A DNA stretch of 64,000 nt from Zooshikella ganghwensis DSM 15267 (GCF_000428585.1 NZ_AUAF01000007.1:1-64000), one strand, 5' to 3'; numbered from the stretch's first letter, positions 1 to 9,020 are shown. The notes: generated by a model not told the origin, from the sequence alone. Numbers and translations: made by a program.

Positions 1-267
1 CAGTCATTGCCAGCAAAAGAGGTTAGTGAAATGATCCAACATCACTGGCAAATTGAAAACAGCTTGCACTGGAGTTTGGATGTTGCATTCAGAGAAGATG
101 ATAGTCGAATTCGTAAAGGACATTCAGCTGAAAATATGTCTAGAATTAGGCAGATAGCACTTAATATTCTTAAGCAAGATAATACTTATAAAATTGGAAT
201 AAAAAATAAGAGACTCTCTGCTGGTTGGGATCATGAATATTTAATGAAGCTAATTTGTTCGGTGTAA
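1..267 (+). pseudogene. ISAs1-type transposase, C-terminal part only (cut by window edge)
   Basis: The frame is open from base 1 and ends at 267, giving about 88 residues. It contains HHWQIENSLHW, then FREDDSRIRKG and a NxxRIRQIALNILKQ helix. This is the conserved C-terminal end of ISAs1-family DDE transposases, including the glutamate of the catalytic triad in the QIEN segment. The first in-frame ATG-like start (position 7) lies inside the conserved domain, so the gene begins outside the window. Whether the whole element is intact cannot be seen. No terminal inverted repeat or target duplication was recognised after the stop, although a dispersed repeat begins 24 bases downstream. Family assignment is from remembered motifs. 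Confidence 0.8.
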
Positions 268-291
268 ATTTATATGCGATTGCCCTGGTTA

Positions 292-362
292 TATACCCTT
301 CACGAATGATTTCTAGGTTTTGTTATCTTTACTCCTCACCCCAATCACCATATTTATATGGC
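292..362. repeat. copy A of a dispersed palindromic intergenic repeat
   Basis: This stretch begins TATACCCTTCACGAATG and matches, in inverted orientation and almost base for base over the first 60 positions, the right arm of the element at 24038-24163. Past position 351 the match continues with a one-base indel. A third degenerate fragment lies at 20803-20826. The copy directly follows the transposase remnant, so a link to that insertion sequence is possible but unproven. Confidence 0.75.
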
Positions 363-372
363 AGATTGAATA

Positions 373-404
373 ATTTGTTTGCCGCTTCCTTGCGGCAAAC
401 AAAT
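373..404. repeat. perfect 13-bp inverted repeat (hairpin)
   Basis: ATTTGTTTGCCGC (373-385) is followed by a six-base loop and its exact reverse complement (392-404). No T-tract follows on either strand, so it does not look like a normal intrinsic terminator. It lies between the transposase remnant and the 3' end of the yaiI-like gene. It could be the end structure of a mobile element, a REP-like palindrome or a recombination site. Confidence 0.7.
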
Positions 405-541
405 CGGCGGGTATTATCCAGCCTTTGTAGTGCCCTTTATATACTGAGCTATTACTGTTACTGACTTAAGCGAAGTTGGGGTACAGCACAAAGAGGGTTG
501 GCAATACTTGAATTTGCTTGTGAAGCAGGTGCTGGGAGCAC

Positions 542-991
542 CTATTTTTTATGTTGAGCTAGGAGTTTATCCAGGTTATTCGCGAACTGTTGACGGTCAC
601 TTTGGCTCAGTGCAGGAGTGCCTCCGGTATCAATACCACTGCTGCGTAAGGTATCCATAAAATCACGCATATTGAGACGTACTTTGATATTGTCTTTGGT
701 ATACAGCTCACCCCGAGGGTTAAGGGCAATACAACCTTTATCAATCACTTCAGCGGCTAAAGGAATATCTGCGGTGATCACTAAGTCGCCTGCGGCTGTA
801 CGCTTAACAATTTCATTATCAGCAACATCAAAACCCGGTGTTACTTGCAGGAATTTAATAAAGGGTGACTTTGGTACACGCAGTGGTTGGTTGGCAACCA
901 GCGTGACTGTTGTTGCAGTCCGTTCTGCAGCTCTAAATAATATTTCTTTAATCACAACAGGACAGGCGTCTGCGTCTACCCATATGTTCAT
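542..991 (-). CDS. UPF0178 family protein YaiI/YqxD
   Basis: A 149-residue protein, full length for the YaiI/YqxD (UPF0178) family. It opens with [11 protein letters not shown], the family's acidic N-terminal motif, followed by an ITADIPLA segment and a C-terminal [19 protein letters not shown] stretch typical of the family. These proteins have a PIN-like nuclease fold with clustered aspartates (here D6, D8 and the ITAD aspartate), but their cellular role is not established. It is a single gene on the minus strand, convergent with the transposase remnant and followed upstream by the efflux pair. Identification as a family member is firm; function is not. Confidence 0.92.
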   Translation of the reverse strand: MNIWVDADACPVVIKEILFRAAERTATTVTLVANQPLRVPKSPFIKFLQVTPGFDVADNEIVKRTAAGDLVITADIPLAAEVIDKGCIALNPRGELYTKDNIKVRLNMRDFMDTLRSSGIDTGGTPALSQSDRQQFANNLDKLLAQHKK

Positions 992-1073
992 AATCTTTAA
1001 TGACCTTATAGAATTAAGCGTTGGCGGTTTATGAGCTGCATATACCCATAATACAGATAGAATGTAAAGGTTT

Positions 1074-2042
1074 TTAGCCTTGTAAGGTTAAGTCGATGAA
1101 TAAAATCGCAAGTCCCGCAGCACAAAGCATGATGACCCGAATGCTTAAATTATAGAGGATAGGTTGCCCAGGAATCATATAAAGTATAAAAGGTACACTG
1201 TAACCAATCATGGCGTTGGTTAGTGCAGCCGCATTATTAGGTTGACCAAAGGCATAGACGAGATAGCTAACAATTAATAGATGGCCAAGAATAATAACGA
1301 GAAGCTGATCTGTTTGACCTAGTGTGATTAAAACTAATACGCCTACCAGCACACAACCAGATAGTTGACCGATCATGCTTTGATTGTATTTGGCAACATC
1401 ACCTTTTTTCAGTGCCATTACCGCCCCAATTATAGTGATAAAGACAAAAACACTGTCTTTAATGTTAAAAATTAAATAGGCACCAAGAGCCAGGGATAAA
1501 ATAATACCAATACAAATCATATTGCCTGTTAAAGGCGGGGAGCTATTATTTTCAGGTGGTTGCGGGGCTAGTCCGGGTGACGGTAGTAGACAAAAGATAG
1601 GGTACATTAATAGTACCGTAATAATAAATGACCAGTAGTAGTCTGCTAATAAGGAACGTGTAGAGATGCCTGAAAACCCTAGAATTAAAAACAGTGACCA
1701 GCTAATTAATCCAAAAAACCAAGATGTTTGATTATTGTGTTTGGCCGTGTCATGAATAGCATAAAAACATAACCAGCTTGAAATAAGCCAGACAATAAAA
1801 GGATGGGTTGCCAGTATATCGGTTAATACACTGGCAATGAATGCTAAAAACAAACTTTTCCCTGTTAATTTCCACACTAATTGAAAAGATGCTTGGGGTA
1901 AATTGATAAAAATAATGGTCGGAAACAGTAACCAATACATGGGTAGTTTCCAGTTACCCGTTAAGCCAATGACAGCACCTACAGTCATGCCGATGATAAT
2001 CCGTATGGGCCTATGGAGTGTTGGATTAATATATTTCCCCAT
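1074..2042 (-). CDS. DUF2955 (FUSC-like) inner-membrane transport protein
   Basis: A roughly 322-residue integral membrane protein with about ten hydrophobic segments in two blocks, the layout of DUF2955 proteins related to the FUSC/aromatic acid exporter group. It is encoded directly downstream of an HlyD-type adaptor. The start is placed at the ATG sharing one base with the adaptor's TAA (TAATG), a usual sign of translational coupling. An in-frame start 39 bases further upstream would lie inside the adaptor gene and add a non-conserved arginine-rich leader. Together the two proteins probably form an efflux system. The substrate is unknown; control by the divergent MarR protein suggests a toxic or aromatic compound. 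Confidence 0.83.
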   Translation of the reverse strand: MGKYINPTLHRPIRIIIGMTVGAVIGLTGNWKLPMYWLLFPTIIFINLPQASFQLVWKLTGKSLFLAFIASVLTDILATHPFIVWLISSWLCFYAIHDTAKHNNQTSWFFGLISWSLFLILGFSGISTRSLLADYYWSFIITVLLMYPIFCLLPSPGLAPQPPENNSSPPLTGNMICIGIILSLALGAYLIFNIKDSVFVFITIIGAVMALKKGDVAKYNQSMIGQLSGCVLVGVLVLITLGQTDQLLVIILGHLLIVSYLVYAFGQPNNAAALTNAMIGYSVPFILYMIPGQPILYNLSIRVIMLCAAGLAILFIDLTLQG

Positions 2043-3094
2043 TACAGCACCATACGCGCCAGGGACACGCCGCGCATCCATATATGGCTGAGTACAGACC
2101 AGATGTCCGACTGTTGAGGAATAATCATCGCAGATGCCCTAGACCCTACAATCATGCTCTTAGGCGCATGATTAAACTGAATACGGACCCGTATACGTTG
2201 TTTAGGTCTGACCCAGTGCGTGTCATTTTGAACATCTGCAGCTGAGCCTAGTGTTGCTTTCGCTGATGAAACAGCTGTATCAACACTACTGATATAGCCT
2301 TTTACTAAGGTAGTCGGGTTTGCATCAAACACAACCAGTGCCTGGCTTCCAGGCTTTAACTGGTCGCCCCCTTTTTCAAGAAAATCTACTGCGAGCCACT
2401 GGTTTTGTTGGGCCACTAAGGTGAGCGCTGTTTGCCCAGTATGCAAGTAAGTACCCTTTGTTAAAGCCTGATTGGTAATCGAGCCAGCACTGGTGGCGAC
2501 AACCCTGGTTCGGCTTACATTGTACTGGGCATGTTGGAGCTGATTCAGTGCCAGCTTAAGCGCAGCATTTTCACCATCACGCTGAATTTTTGCGCGAGCA
2601 TTTATGACGGCATTATGGTGAATAATGACTTGTTGTTGGGTATGAACAAGTTCAGTTTCAGCTTGTTCTAATGCCTCTTTATTTATCAGCCCTTTGCTAA
2701 ATAGTTGTCTAACGCGCATGGTGTGAGCTTGCACTTGTTTTAAATCTGACTGTGCCTGCTTTTCCCGTGCTAAGGCTTGTGTGATGGCAACCTTTAATCC
2801 TTGGTTTTGTTCAAGAACCTGGGCAAGTTGGGCTTGAGCCTTTTCCAAAGCAAGTTGATAGCGTTCAACATCAAGATCAAATAAACGGTCACCAGGCATG
2901 ACATGGTCACCATTACGCACATAAATTGTCGTAACCTTACCAGGAACCTCTGGTGCTATATCAATAAAGCCAGCCTGAATAACGCCTTGGGAAGAAAAAG
3001 GGACATAAAAGTCAGCGGCTAACAGAAAACCACTGAGCAGTACCACAATAGCAAATAAACCAAACGAAAGGCGGGTGAGCGCCCGATTAGCCAT
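2042..3094 (-). CDS. HlyD/EmrA-type membrane fusion protein
   Basis: A 350-residue periplasmic adaptor of the HlyD/EmrA family. A single N-terminal membrane anchor (about residues 8-28) is followed by a biotinyl/lipoyl-like half (GKVTTIYVRNGDHVMPGDRLFDLD, about 52-76). A long alpha-hairpin of alternating Gln/Ala/Glu/Leu (about 77-190) follows, then the second lipoyl half and a beta-barrel region with the ALTKGTYLHTGQ motif. It bridges an inner-membrane pump, here the coupled DUF2955 protein, towards the outer membrane. It is first in a two-gene operon divergent from marR. The -10-like TATAAT on the minus strand lies between two MarR-type operators, so repression by the neighbour is likely. 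Confidence 0.9.
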   Translation of the reverse strand: MANRALTRLSFGLFAIVVLLSGFLLAADFYVPFSSQGVIQAGFIDIAPEVPGKVTTIYVRNGDHVMPGDRLFDLDVERYQLALEKAQAQLAQVLEQNQGLKVAITQALAREKQAQSDLKQVQAHTMRVRQLFSKGLINKEALEQAETELVHTQQQVIIHHNAVINARAKIQRDGENAALKLALNQLQHAQYNVSRTRVVATSAGSITNQALTKGTYLHTGQTALTLVAQQNQWLAVDFLEKGGDQLKPGSQALVVFDANPTTLVKGYISSVDTAVSSAKATLGSAADVQNDTHWVRPKQRIRVRIQFNHAPKSMIVGSRASAMIIPQQSDIWSVLSHIWMRGVSLARMVL

Positions 3095-3149
3095 AGTAAC
3101 CTCATTAAAGTAGTAAGAAGAGAAAAGGAAATATGTGAGTATTTCGATT

Positions 3150-3192
3150 GTTGCACATGCAACATTATAGTGATTTATGTTGCATGTGCAAC
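3150..3192. promoter_or_regulatory. paired MarR-type operators between efflux operon and marR
   Basis: GTTGCACATGCAAC (3150-3163) and GTTGCATGTGCAAC (3179-3192) each have GTTGCA...TGCAAC arms around a two-base centre. The second is the exact reverse complement of the first, with centres 29 bp apart. A minus-strand TATAAT (3164-3169) sits between them, and a TTG-type -35 element overlaps the second site. Occupancy would cover the efflux promoter and probably the marR promoter. Binding by the adjacent MarR protein is inferred from position and symmetry. Confidence 0.8.
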
Positions 3193-3261
3193 GTTTTTTG
3201 CTAAGCTAGCGTCATGCTGTAAATTTTTATATAAAATACGTGGTTTTTCGGGGGCGACATT

Positions 3262-3711
3262 GTGCGGTTTAGTGAGATTGATGTGTTGGATGAATCAATA
3301 TTTTTTGCTGTAAGCAGCTTGCATTATGTAATGCGGCAAAAAATCACATTGGCTTTAGAGCCATTAAATATTACCTCAGAAATGCTAGGGTCCATGTTGA
3401 TTATTGCGGATAAAGGGCCGTTAACCACTAATCAGTTTTGCTGTTATCAAGGCCGTGGGCGTTCAACCTCGAAACGCATTATAGATCGACTTCTGCAGCG
3501 TAAGCTGATTGCGCTTGATGATAATGATTGTGATAAACGTGTTAAAAGCATTCGTTTACTGCCTGAAGGTGAAAGATTAATGAAGCAAGGATTGCAAGCC
3601 ATTAAGCAGGCACGTCAGGAATTAGAAAAAAAAGTTGGAACCAAGCAGATAGTGCAATTTATGAGTAGTGTTCGAGAAATGTATGCGCTATTGCAGGATG
3701 ACAATGGATAA
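3262..3711 (+). CDS. MarR-family transcriptional regulator
   Basis: A 149-residue winged-helix regulator. The N-terminal dimerisation helix precedes a helix-turn-helix around GPLTTNQFCCYQGRGRSTSKRIIDRL (about residues 52-77), and the wing contains LDDNDCDKRVKSIRLLPEG, the DxRxxxxxLTxxG signature of MarR proteins. It is transcribed divergently from the HlyD/DUF2955 pair, the standard arrangement for a local ligand-responsive repressor. The 167-bp gap holds two perfect GTTGCA/TGCAAC palindromes. Two adjacent cysteines (CC, near residue 54) lie at the recognition region. Redox sensing is conceivable, but nothing else supports it. Confidence 0.88.
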   Translation: MRFSEIDVLDESIFFAVSSLHYVMRQKITLALEPLNITSEMLGSMLIIADKGPLTTNQFCCYQGRGRSTSKRIIDRLLQRKLIALDDNDCDKRVKSIRLLPEGERLMKQGLQAIKQARQELEKKVGTKQIVQFMSSVREMYALLQDDNG

Positions 3712-3748
3712 ATTTTTGTATTAATGCGTCTTGTGTTGATATGGTTTT

Positions 3749-3812
3749 TAGAGGAAGCACATGATTGACAACGTTAGACGTGTTAACAGGCCCTAGTAAT
3801 GTACTTCCTCTA
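3749..3812. repeat. 64-bp inverted-repeat element between convergent genes
   Basis: TAGAGGAAGCACAT (3749-3762) pairs with ATGTACTTCCTCTA (3799-3812) with one mismatch, enclosing 36 bases that include TGTTAACAGGCCCTAG (3781-3796). That inner motif recurs inverted near 8276-8291 and, with one change, near 18910. It may act as a bidirectional transcript end for marR and the convergent TPR gene, but it has no strong T-tract. A small repeat element is equally possible. Confidence 0.5.
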
Positions 3813-3838
3813 TCGCGCTTACTTTTTTAGGGTAGTGC

Positions 3839-6800
3839 TTAGGACTCGTGGCTTTCTTGTTTGGGAATCCAGCTATTGCCAAATCGATGCCAAGGCCAAA
3901 ACCCTGGTTTAGCGACGTCTGCTTTGTCTAAAATAGCCTCCCCTTTTTCTTTTTCACCCAAGGTGAAATAGTATCGGTAAATCAATTTAGCAAGCTGTGT
4001 TTTTTCATCAGCAAAAGGCGGTTCATGAAAAAGCGCATTAAACCGGTGTAATGCCATGGGTAACCAGTTAGTTGGTAATGGTTGTTTGACCTCGGCAGCA
4101 CAGCGGGCAGCGTTGACTAAAAAATACTGTGTTTCATGGCCAATTTGATGGTCAATTGTACGATAAAAATAAGGGTAAAGCTGGGTAGGCTCATAATGAA
4201 GAATAAACAGGTTGTTCAGGGCTAAATCATGCAATGGGTCTTTTTCTAAAACATTTTTATAGGTATCAATGGCAAGTCGAGTATTGCCCTCACTATGATG
4301 AGCTCGGCCTATATGTACCAATGCATCAACCCAACCGGTCATGTCATAGGCGCGATTTAAATGTTGAAATGCAGCAGAGACATTACCCTGATCAGTGTAA
4401 ATGCGCCCTAATAATAAGTGGTTTTCTGGCTCGTCAGGTTGTTGGGCTAGTAATGTTTTGGTTATTTGCACGGCTTCATCATATTTATTCTGATTAATTA
4501 ACCAATACACAAGTGTGCGTTTAAAGTAGTCGTAGTGGGTAAAGTAACGACTGCCAAAATACAACAAGTCAAGTCTTTTTTGTAATTCGTTGTGGTCAAT
4601 AAAAACATGTTCTAAATATCGGGCACAACGGTAAGCAGCATCTTCTGGTTGTTGTTGCAACCAGTCAAACAGTGTTTCACTATTATCATGCTTATGGTAT
4701 TCGTACCAACTGGAAAGGATGTTATTAGTTATCACTTGCTGTTTGATACAGTGTTCTATAAACGTATAACGTTGGGTGCTATTGGTTTTTTCTAACACCT
4801 GCAGTTTCGTATTAATAAACCATTCATCTTCAGGCTCATACTCTAAGGCGTTATGAATAGTGTTCAGTGCTTGCTCATTCTTTTCCAAGCCAATATAACA
4901 GCGTACTTCTGAAACCATGACATGGCGGGTGAGTCCCTGTCGCTGGTTAATAGTCGCTAGCTGATCAGCTGCTTGCTGAAAGTTGTCTTCTATCAAATAA
5001 AGGCGTGCAGCAATAGCTGCTTTGGCTGACGGAGAAAGATAAACTTCATAGTCCTCTAATTGCTGTAGTGCAACTTTAACGCTGTCATTATAGGCTAGAT
5101 AGCGCAGAACCTGTTCGATATAGTTAAAACTATAAGGATGTAAGTCTAACAGCTTTTGGGCACAGAGAGCCGCTTTTTCATACATCTGATTATCATGATA
5201 AACATCGAGCATACGACTGATAGCGCCTGGTGATAAAGGTGCTATTTCGATACTTTTGGTATACCAATGCATTGCTAGTTGTAACTCACCCTTTTTATCC
5301 AGTATTTGGGCTAAGCGGTAATAGGCACCAGCATAACCAGGCATTTGCTGGATAATGGTCTGGTACATTTGCTCCGCATCATTTAAATAACCTGCACACT
5401 CTTTAAAAAAGGCAATATCAAAAGCAATATCATACCGCCATTGGCTGTTTTTCATGGCTGCGCTTTGCCATTCATACAATAAATAATTTGCTTGCCGGCT
5501 CAGATCACCCCGCTCTAAGGCCTGGTTAAAACATAACAAAGAAAAGGGTTTGTGGCCGGGTAAGTCTGCCGGTAAACATTTTTTTAAGGCGGCTGTTTGC
5601 TCACTGGCTGAGCGCTGTCGGAGCCGTTGGTCGGTTACGCCAAAATACACTGCATAGCAATAACAAGCATCAAACCACGATAACTGATTTATGAAGTCAT
5701 TGTTTTCAATGAGAGTCGCTAACCGCTGGTAATCTGAGTCAGTAAAATGGGCTTGCTGATACCAAGTCCATTTTAACGTTTGCCACTGGTCAGTAAGAGA
5801 GGCTTCAGGTGTTGCCTGTTGATCGTGATCTTCAGATTTTGGGTGGGGAGTATCCTCTTTGTCTTGTTCAAATGAGCGCAGTTGAATTTCTGTAGGTAGC
5901 AGACTACGACCTTGATTTAAGATTGTTTTAGCCAGATCATTACGATCCTGTTGTAAATACCAGTCAGCCAGTTTGTCATAGTTCCAGGGCAATAAAGGCC
6001 GCGCATCAATACAGCGCTTAAGGGCTTTTTCATACTCTAAGCCACTGCTCCCCTCCCCTAATAAATACGCATACTCCTCCTGAAGTTCAAAAATACTGGG
6101 ACTGGCTTTAATTTGCGCCTGCAGCTGCTGGCAACGTGCTTGATAGGATTCAGCATAAGGACGGATCAACCGCAATTTACGTTTAATGCTGGTGGACTTG
6201 GGGGATAAGTCAATTGCCATGTTGGCACTGCTCAAGGCGTCATCCATCAAGCCTAACTCATATTCAGCTTCTGCTTTATATATCCATAAATGCTCTGCGG
6301 AGGGTGACTTTGCCAAAAGTTGATTAGCGCGGGTAAGCACTTCTGACCAATGTTGTTTGGCTTTGGCAACAATCAGCTCCAGGTAATGTGCAAATCCTGT
6401 TGGAATATCGTCGTGTTGTTGACGATAACTATCCACCCATTGTTCAAGGAATTCAGTGTCACCGCAATTTAAGATAGCTTTTAGACGAGTAACGTTGTGT
6501 TGCTGTTGATCATTCGCATAATGCTTCATCCGGTCAGCAAACTGTTGAGGTGACAAACAAATACCATAGGCATAGATGTCTCTGAGATAGGCACAAGGAC
6601 TATCATGGCTAATTTTTTGATACGCGAGTTTAGCCAGGCTGATGTTGTTTTCAGCAACATGTTTGCTAAGGGCAATAAGCTGTTGAGCATCTTCATGACA
6701 TGGGTAACCTGCCAGTGCTGGTTGACTTTGATGAGTTACCGCAATGAGGTAGTTGCCTGAAGCTTGGTAGGCCTCCGTCAAATACCCTTCATCAACAAAT

Positions 6801-8062
6801 TTAGGGCTGAGAGACTCAGGGTCACGAATATAAAACCCCTGTAGTGCATCGTCAAAACCAATGATGACTTCAACATGAGCCATGAATAAGGTGAGTAAAT
6901 GGCCGATTAAAGGAATGCCCTGTTTCAACAGGGTTTTGATAGCTGCTGAGGTATTTTGGATGTAGTGAACGGTGAATCCATTGTTTTCCAGATATGATTG
7001 CATACGCCATAATTCGGTCCCTTCATGGCCTTGCATTTGCTGATAAAGCTGTCGTGGATCAAGCGTTACGCCTTGAGCGTGCGCACACATCGTAATTGAG
7101 GTTGGCACACACATCGAGGGCTCTTGACACATAACGGGTACGGAAATGAGGACTTTTTCGGCATTCGGTGGCGCCTCTTTCAGTTGTTGATAGAAAGAGG
7201 GGTACACTGTTTGCGCTAATTTAAGCGCTTCGTCTTTTTGATCGTTTAGCCATAATAAATTGACATGTGTATGCTCTATCTGACGTAAATCCATATTGGG
7301 CCAACGATGTTTTAGCTCAGTCAGGCACTGGATTGACTGGGTTAAGTCACCAATAAAATAATAAAACTGGGCCATGTAGTGTAAAAACATTAAGTCATTA
7401 AAGCCCTTGGTGATGGCTTGCTGTAAAACTTTTTTGGCTTGGGCAAGCTGGCTTCGTGCCAGCAGGTTGGAAATCAGTAGACAATAGCCGTCTGCTCGTT
7501 GAGGGTAGCTTTTAATAGCTTGCTGGCTGCAGGTAATGGCGGCATCCCAATCCCGTAAATAACCATAAGCAATTGCCAGATGACGCCAGGCTAAGTAATG
7601 TTTAGTGGGCAGCTGTGTTTTTAAGTGCGCGATTCGCTCATAGGTCGATTTTATGAGCCCCATTCTTGCGGAAATACGAATAACAATAGCTTGTTGTAAT
7701 GTGTGTTCATAGGTATTTGAGCACAAGCTGCTCATAGCTTCAGCATGAGCCAGGCTATCACGAAGGTTTTCCCGCTGAGTTCGAATACCCAGCCAGCGTA
7801 ATTGAATGCCTGGGTGTTTTGGAAAATATCTAGAGGCAATTTTAATAAGCGCATTGCCTGTATTAGTTTTTCCTGCGGCAGTTAAAACATCATCCCAAAA
7901 TAAGGCATCTGCAGGCTGGCTAAGTAAGTGAACAACCTGTTGACGGCACTGAACAAATGCTTGGTATGCTTGATAACCGTCACCTTTGGCAAAAATTAGA
8001 TAAGCTTTTCTTGCATGATGAGAAAGAGGTCCATAAAGTGGATGATGGCGACGAAATAACAT
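3839..8062 (-). CDS. 1407-residue TPR protein with C39-like peptidase domain
   Basis: A very large soluble protein without signal peptide or membrane segments. Residues about 1-295 and 445-1390 are helical repeats with TPR spacing, for example HLAIAYGYLRDWDAAITCSQQAI, AYYRLAQILDKKGELQLAMHW and NHLLLGRIYTDQGNVSAAFQHL. Between them (about 305-445) lies a C39-like papain-fold domain with Q313 and C318 (CQEPSMCVPTS), H396 (MAHVEVIIGFD) and D414 (RDPES). These residues match the C39 catalytic set, although the usual CGP motif is CVP here. No ABC transporter or peptide substrate is encoded next to it, so it is not an ordinary bacteriocin-processing transporter. It probably acts in the cytosol. Partners are unknown. 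It stands alone in its transcription unit. Confidence 0.75.
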   Translation of the reverse strand: MLFRRHHPLYGPLSHHARKAYLIFAKGDGYQAYQAFVQCRQQVVHLLSQPADALFWDDVLTAAGKTNTGNALIKIASRYFPKHPGIQLRWLGIRTQRENLRDSLAHAEAMSSLCSNTYEHTLQQAIVIRISARMGLIKSTYERIAHLKTQLPTKHYLAWRHLAIAYGYLRDWDAAITCSQQAIKSYPQRADGYCLLISNLLARSQLAQAKKVLQQAITKGFNDLMFLHYMAQFYYFIGDLTQSIQCLTELKHRWPNMDLRQIEHTHVNLLWLNDQKDEALKLAQTVYPSFYQQLKEAPPNAEKVLISVPVMCQEPSMCVPTSITMCAHAQGVTLDPRQLYQQMQGHEGTELWRMQSYLENNGFTVHYIQNTSAAIKTLLKQGIPLIGHLLTLFMAHVEVIIGFDDALQGFYIRDPESLSPKFVDEGYLTEAYQASGNYLIAVTHQSQPALAGYPCHEDAQQLIALSKHVAENNISLAKLAYQKISHDSPCAYLRDIYAYGICLSPQQFADRMKHYANDQQQHNVTRLKAILNCGDTEFLEQWVDSYRQQHDDIPTGFAHYLELIVAKAKQHWSEVLTRANQLLAKSPSAEHLWIYKAEAEYELGLMDDALSSANMAIDLSPKSTSIKRKLRLIRPYAESYQARCQQLQAQIKASPSIFELQEEYAYLLGEGSSGLEYEKALKRCIDARPLLPWNYDKLADWYLQQDRNDLAKTILNQGRSLLPTEIQLRSFEQDKEDTPHPKSEDHDQQATPEASLTDQWQTLKWTWYQQAHFTDSDYQRLATLIENNDFINQLSWFDACYCYAVYFGVTDQRLRQRSASEQTAALKKCLPADLPGHKPFSLLCFNQALERGDLSRQANYLLYEWQSAAMKNSQWRYDIAFDIAFFKECAGYLNDAEQMYQTIIQQMPGYAGAYYRLAQILDKKGELQLAMHWYTKSIEIAPLSPGAISRMLDVYHDNQMYEKAALCAQKLLDLHPYSFNYIEQVLRYLAYNDSVKVALQQLEDYEVYLSPSAKAAIAARLYLIEDNFQQAADQLATINQRQGLTRHVMVSEVRCYIGLEKNEQALNTIHNALEYEPEDEWFINTKLQVLEKTNSTQRYTFIEHCIKQQVITNNILSSWYEYHKHDNSETLFDWLQQQPEDAAYRCARYLEHVFIDHNELQKRLDLLYFGSRYFTHYDYFKRTLVYWLINQNKYDEAVQITKTLLAQQPDEPENHLLLGRIYTDQGNVSAAFQHLNRAYDMTGWVDALVHIGRAHHSEGNTRLAIDTYKNVLEKDPLHDLALNNLFILHYEPTQLYPYFYRTIDHQIGHETQYFLVNAARCAAEVKQPLPTNWLPMALHRFNALFHEPPFADEKTQLAKLIYRYYFTLGEKEKGEAILDKADVAKPGFWPWHRFGNSWIPKQESHES

Positions 8063-8214
8063 CAGTGAGACTACCTGCCAGGGAAATACGTTAATTAATG
8101 CTTGTTAATACCAGTTTAACAAATCCATCCCTGATTATCACAAGTTGCAGCACTGTTATGCGTTAAGTGTAGTTTAGAGTTGGGGCTTTAAGGGTATAAT
8201 ATCAAAGGTGTCAT

Positions 8215-8240
8215 GAATACCCATTTGGGCATGGGTATTC
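8215..8240. repeat. perfect palindrome GAATACCCAT-N6-ATGGGTATTC
   Basis: Ten-base arms (8215-8224 and 8231-8240) surround a six-base loop. No T-tract follows on either strand. The ATACCC...GGGTAT core recurs at 9001-9020 and 10099-10118, both near the DUF4360 genes, so it may be a shared regulatory or structural motif. Confidence 0.6.
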
Positions 8241-8304
8241 TGGTGATAAACAGCTGCTTTTCAGTACACTTTTGGCTAGGGCCTGTTAACAAGCCCTAAG
8301 CTCT

Positions 8305-8967
8305 TTAAATAGCATCACTATCATTACGTTCTGTGTTCATTGTGCACTCGCGAAATTGAATACCGTACTGATGTGATAACTTACCGTCAATGGTATCGGT
8401 TGTAATTAAGCCGCGGGCTTCAGAATTACCACCATCATTGACCCTTAGTTCAGTATTAATAACTACAGGTTCTTTTGCCCCGCAGCTTGACCAAACAATG
8501 GAATGTATATCAAGACGATCGCTGATCAGGTAGTTATCATCGTAAGGGCCATTAAAATCTGTTTTCAAACGTGCTTCTTGAGGATAGCCGGCAAAGAAAT
8601 AGCGGGATTGTTGTACGGCACTTACACCATCTTCCAGCGAAGCATATCCCCGATAATTAACATCAACAATGGTAAACGCATAACCATTAGGGATATTCAG
8701 TTGTGCGGTTAAAGAGCAGTTCTTGCGGCTTTCGCGGTAAGGGATATTAGGCCCAACTTCTGCAATATATGCATCAAAACCTAAAACAAAAGATTTACCA
8801 TCAGGTGCCACTGTTGTTGAAACGGTGCCTGAAGGACAACCTGTGCCGGAGTTCTTTACCAAGTCAATTGTCACTGGAATTGAGCTGCTGGCGCTGACAC
8901 TTGAGGCAAGTGAAAATCCAACAATAAAAATAAAGGCTTTAGGTAAAGTAAGAGTGTTTGTCATCAT
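8305..8967 (-). CDS. secreted DUF4360 protein, copy 1
   Basis: A 220-residue exported protein. The start is placed at the ATG six bases after AAGGA (8967) rather than the TTG two codons upstream, which would abut that ribosome site. A signal peptide of about 25 residues ends near SVSASS. The mature part matches DUF4360: a GTGCPSGTVSTTVAPDGKSF strand, SRKNC, NYRGYASL, and WSSCGAKEPVVINTELRV near the end. Four cysteines (GCP, KNC, SSC, REC) are conserved in the neighbouring paralogue and could form two disulfides. DUF4360 proteins are small secreted proteins of unknown role in bacteria and fungi. The adjacent copy is roughly 85% identical over the mature region by eye. Confidence 0.85.
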   Translation of the reverse strand: MMTNTLTLPKAFIFIVGFSLASSVSASSSIPVTIDLVKNSGTGCPSGTVSTTVAPDGKSFVLGFDAYIAEVGPNIPYRESRKNCSLTAQLNIPNGYAFTIVDVNYRGYASLEDGVSAVQQSRYFFAGYPQEARLKTDFNGPYDDNYLISDRLDIHSIVWSSCGAKEPVVINTELRVNDGGNSEARGLITTDTIDGKLSHQYGIQFRECTMNTERNDSDAI

Positions 8968-9000
8968 AATCAATCCTTGAAGAGACAGGTTTTTAATCGT

Positions 9001-9020
9001 TATACCCCTCTATGGGTATA
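9001..9020. repeat. TATACCC/GGGTATA inverted repeat upstream of DUF4360 copy 1
   Basis: Seven-base arms (9001-9007 and 9014-9020) lie 34-53 bases upstream of the chosen start of the 8305-8967 gene, where a leader hairpin or operator would sit. The core is shared with the palindromes at 8215-8240 and 10099-10118. Confidence 0.5.

Noticed and set aside
255-464. Open frame of 69 codons after the transposase remnant
   Set aside because: It overlaps the dispersed repeat and the hairpin and has no family resemblance or ribosome site.
3839-8062. Bacteriocin-processing ABC transporter
   Set aside because: There is a C39-like domain but no membrane segments or ATPase domain.
8215-8240. Intrinsic terminator for DUF4360 copy 1
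   Set aside because: The stem is strong but no T-tract follows on the minus strand; kept only as a palindrome.
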